Assembly: GCA_014925825.1 (NCBI GenBank)
Contig: JACGCK010000321.1
Location: forward strand, 1-42,698
DNA length: 42,698 bases
Reading direction: 5' to 3'
Source of the DNA: Pholiota molesta
Taxonomy: Eukaryota; Basidiomycota; Agaricomycetes; Agaricales; Strophariaceae
The stretch's first letter is position 1. Each line of letters begins with the position of its first letter. A program made the translations under genes and the position numbers. The notes under the pieces are model-generated. The model saw nothing but the letters and a program-made list of their open reading frames with translations, did no database searches and had not been told where the DNA came from. Shown here piece by piece: positions 42,356 through 42,698 of the stretch.

Positions 42356-42698
42356 AAAATATATTATATGAGCGATAGGAATACATTACACATACAGTCC
42401 TGCATGTAAATAGCTTTTCTGGCATTCAAGGTGGCATCACCAGAGATTCGCCGGCGAGAGATGGTGTTGAGGAGGCGCTGGGGTAGTTCCAGACTGCGTA
42501 TATCAGTGATATCAGCTCGTTCTCTTAATCCTAGCTTATCTCCTCAAGGGCATTAGGATTAAGTGTATCCTTTGTATTATAGTCAACACAAGCCTAAGGC
42601 TACCAATAAATTTAATCCTATCCTACTCTAGCCTACTTTGAATTGATTTGCAGTACGATTGACTCTACCATTTAAGTCTACCAACAATCCTAAGGGTA
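42356..42698. other. AT-rich window end with short inverted repeats
   Basis: This contains the imperfect palindrome TTAATCCTA (42525-42533) and TAGGATTAA (42554-42562), and repeated TCCTA words to the window edge. It may be the start of a repeat that extends beyond the window. No gene was seen. Confidence 0.2.

Overview
The window looks like nuclear DNA of a filamentous basidiomycete, most likely an agaricomycete. The evidence is short GT-AG introns of about 48-62 nt, large STAND proteins with an NB-ARC-like ATPase followed by TPR repeats, F-box/LRR relics of the kind expanded in Agaricomycetes, and a PCNA-like sequence with an acidic insertion. No bacterial-style operon, rRNA or tRNA was seen. 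This assignment is inference.

The backbone is a degenerate tandem array of a roughly 10-12 kb unit. An ideal unit reads: U block (unidentified, conserved), PCNA pseudogene on the minus strand, F-box pseudogene on the plus strand, spacer, NLR-like gene on the plus strand, D block (unidentified, conserved). Unit 1 (about 2.4-14.5 kb) carries intact NLR A (9068-12490). Unit 2 (about 18.8-27.4 kb) has a more diverged PCNA relic and intact NLR B (21642-25205). Unit 3 (27.4-37.9 kb) carries NLR C (32328-35825), whose first four exons and ATPase core are intact but whose remainder is frameshifted. Unit 4 (38.1-42.0 kb) ends in a short NLR relic, D (about 41540-42013).

The two intact genes share five exons at matching positions. 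They encode a predicted N-terminal helical bundle (MLKL/HeLo-like by pattern), a P-loop ATPase core (GGGGFGKTT, LDNFETPWE, GIPLA) and a long TPR-like C-terminus. By family knowledge such proteins are candidate fungal immune or incompatibility receptors: TPRs sense, the ATPase oligomerises, and the helical domain executes a response. The N-terminal exons are strongly diverged between copies, while the TPR exon and the 3' flank are much more alike. One 395-bp tract downstream of B and C is identical, pointing to recent duplication or gene conversion.

Two well-delimited DNA transposon remnants are present. One is a 903-bp hAT-like non-autonomous element (255-1157) with an 8-bp target duplication. 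The other is an 831-bp near-perfect foldback element (16703-17533) with 12-bp termini and a 3-bp ACA duplication. The left end (1-2300) and the segment 14.5-18.7 kb lie outside the repeated units and are gene-poor. All identities were judged by eye from the sequence; no alignment or database search was run.
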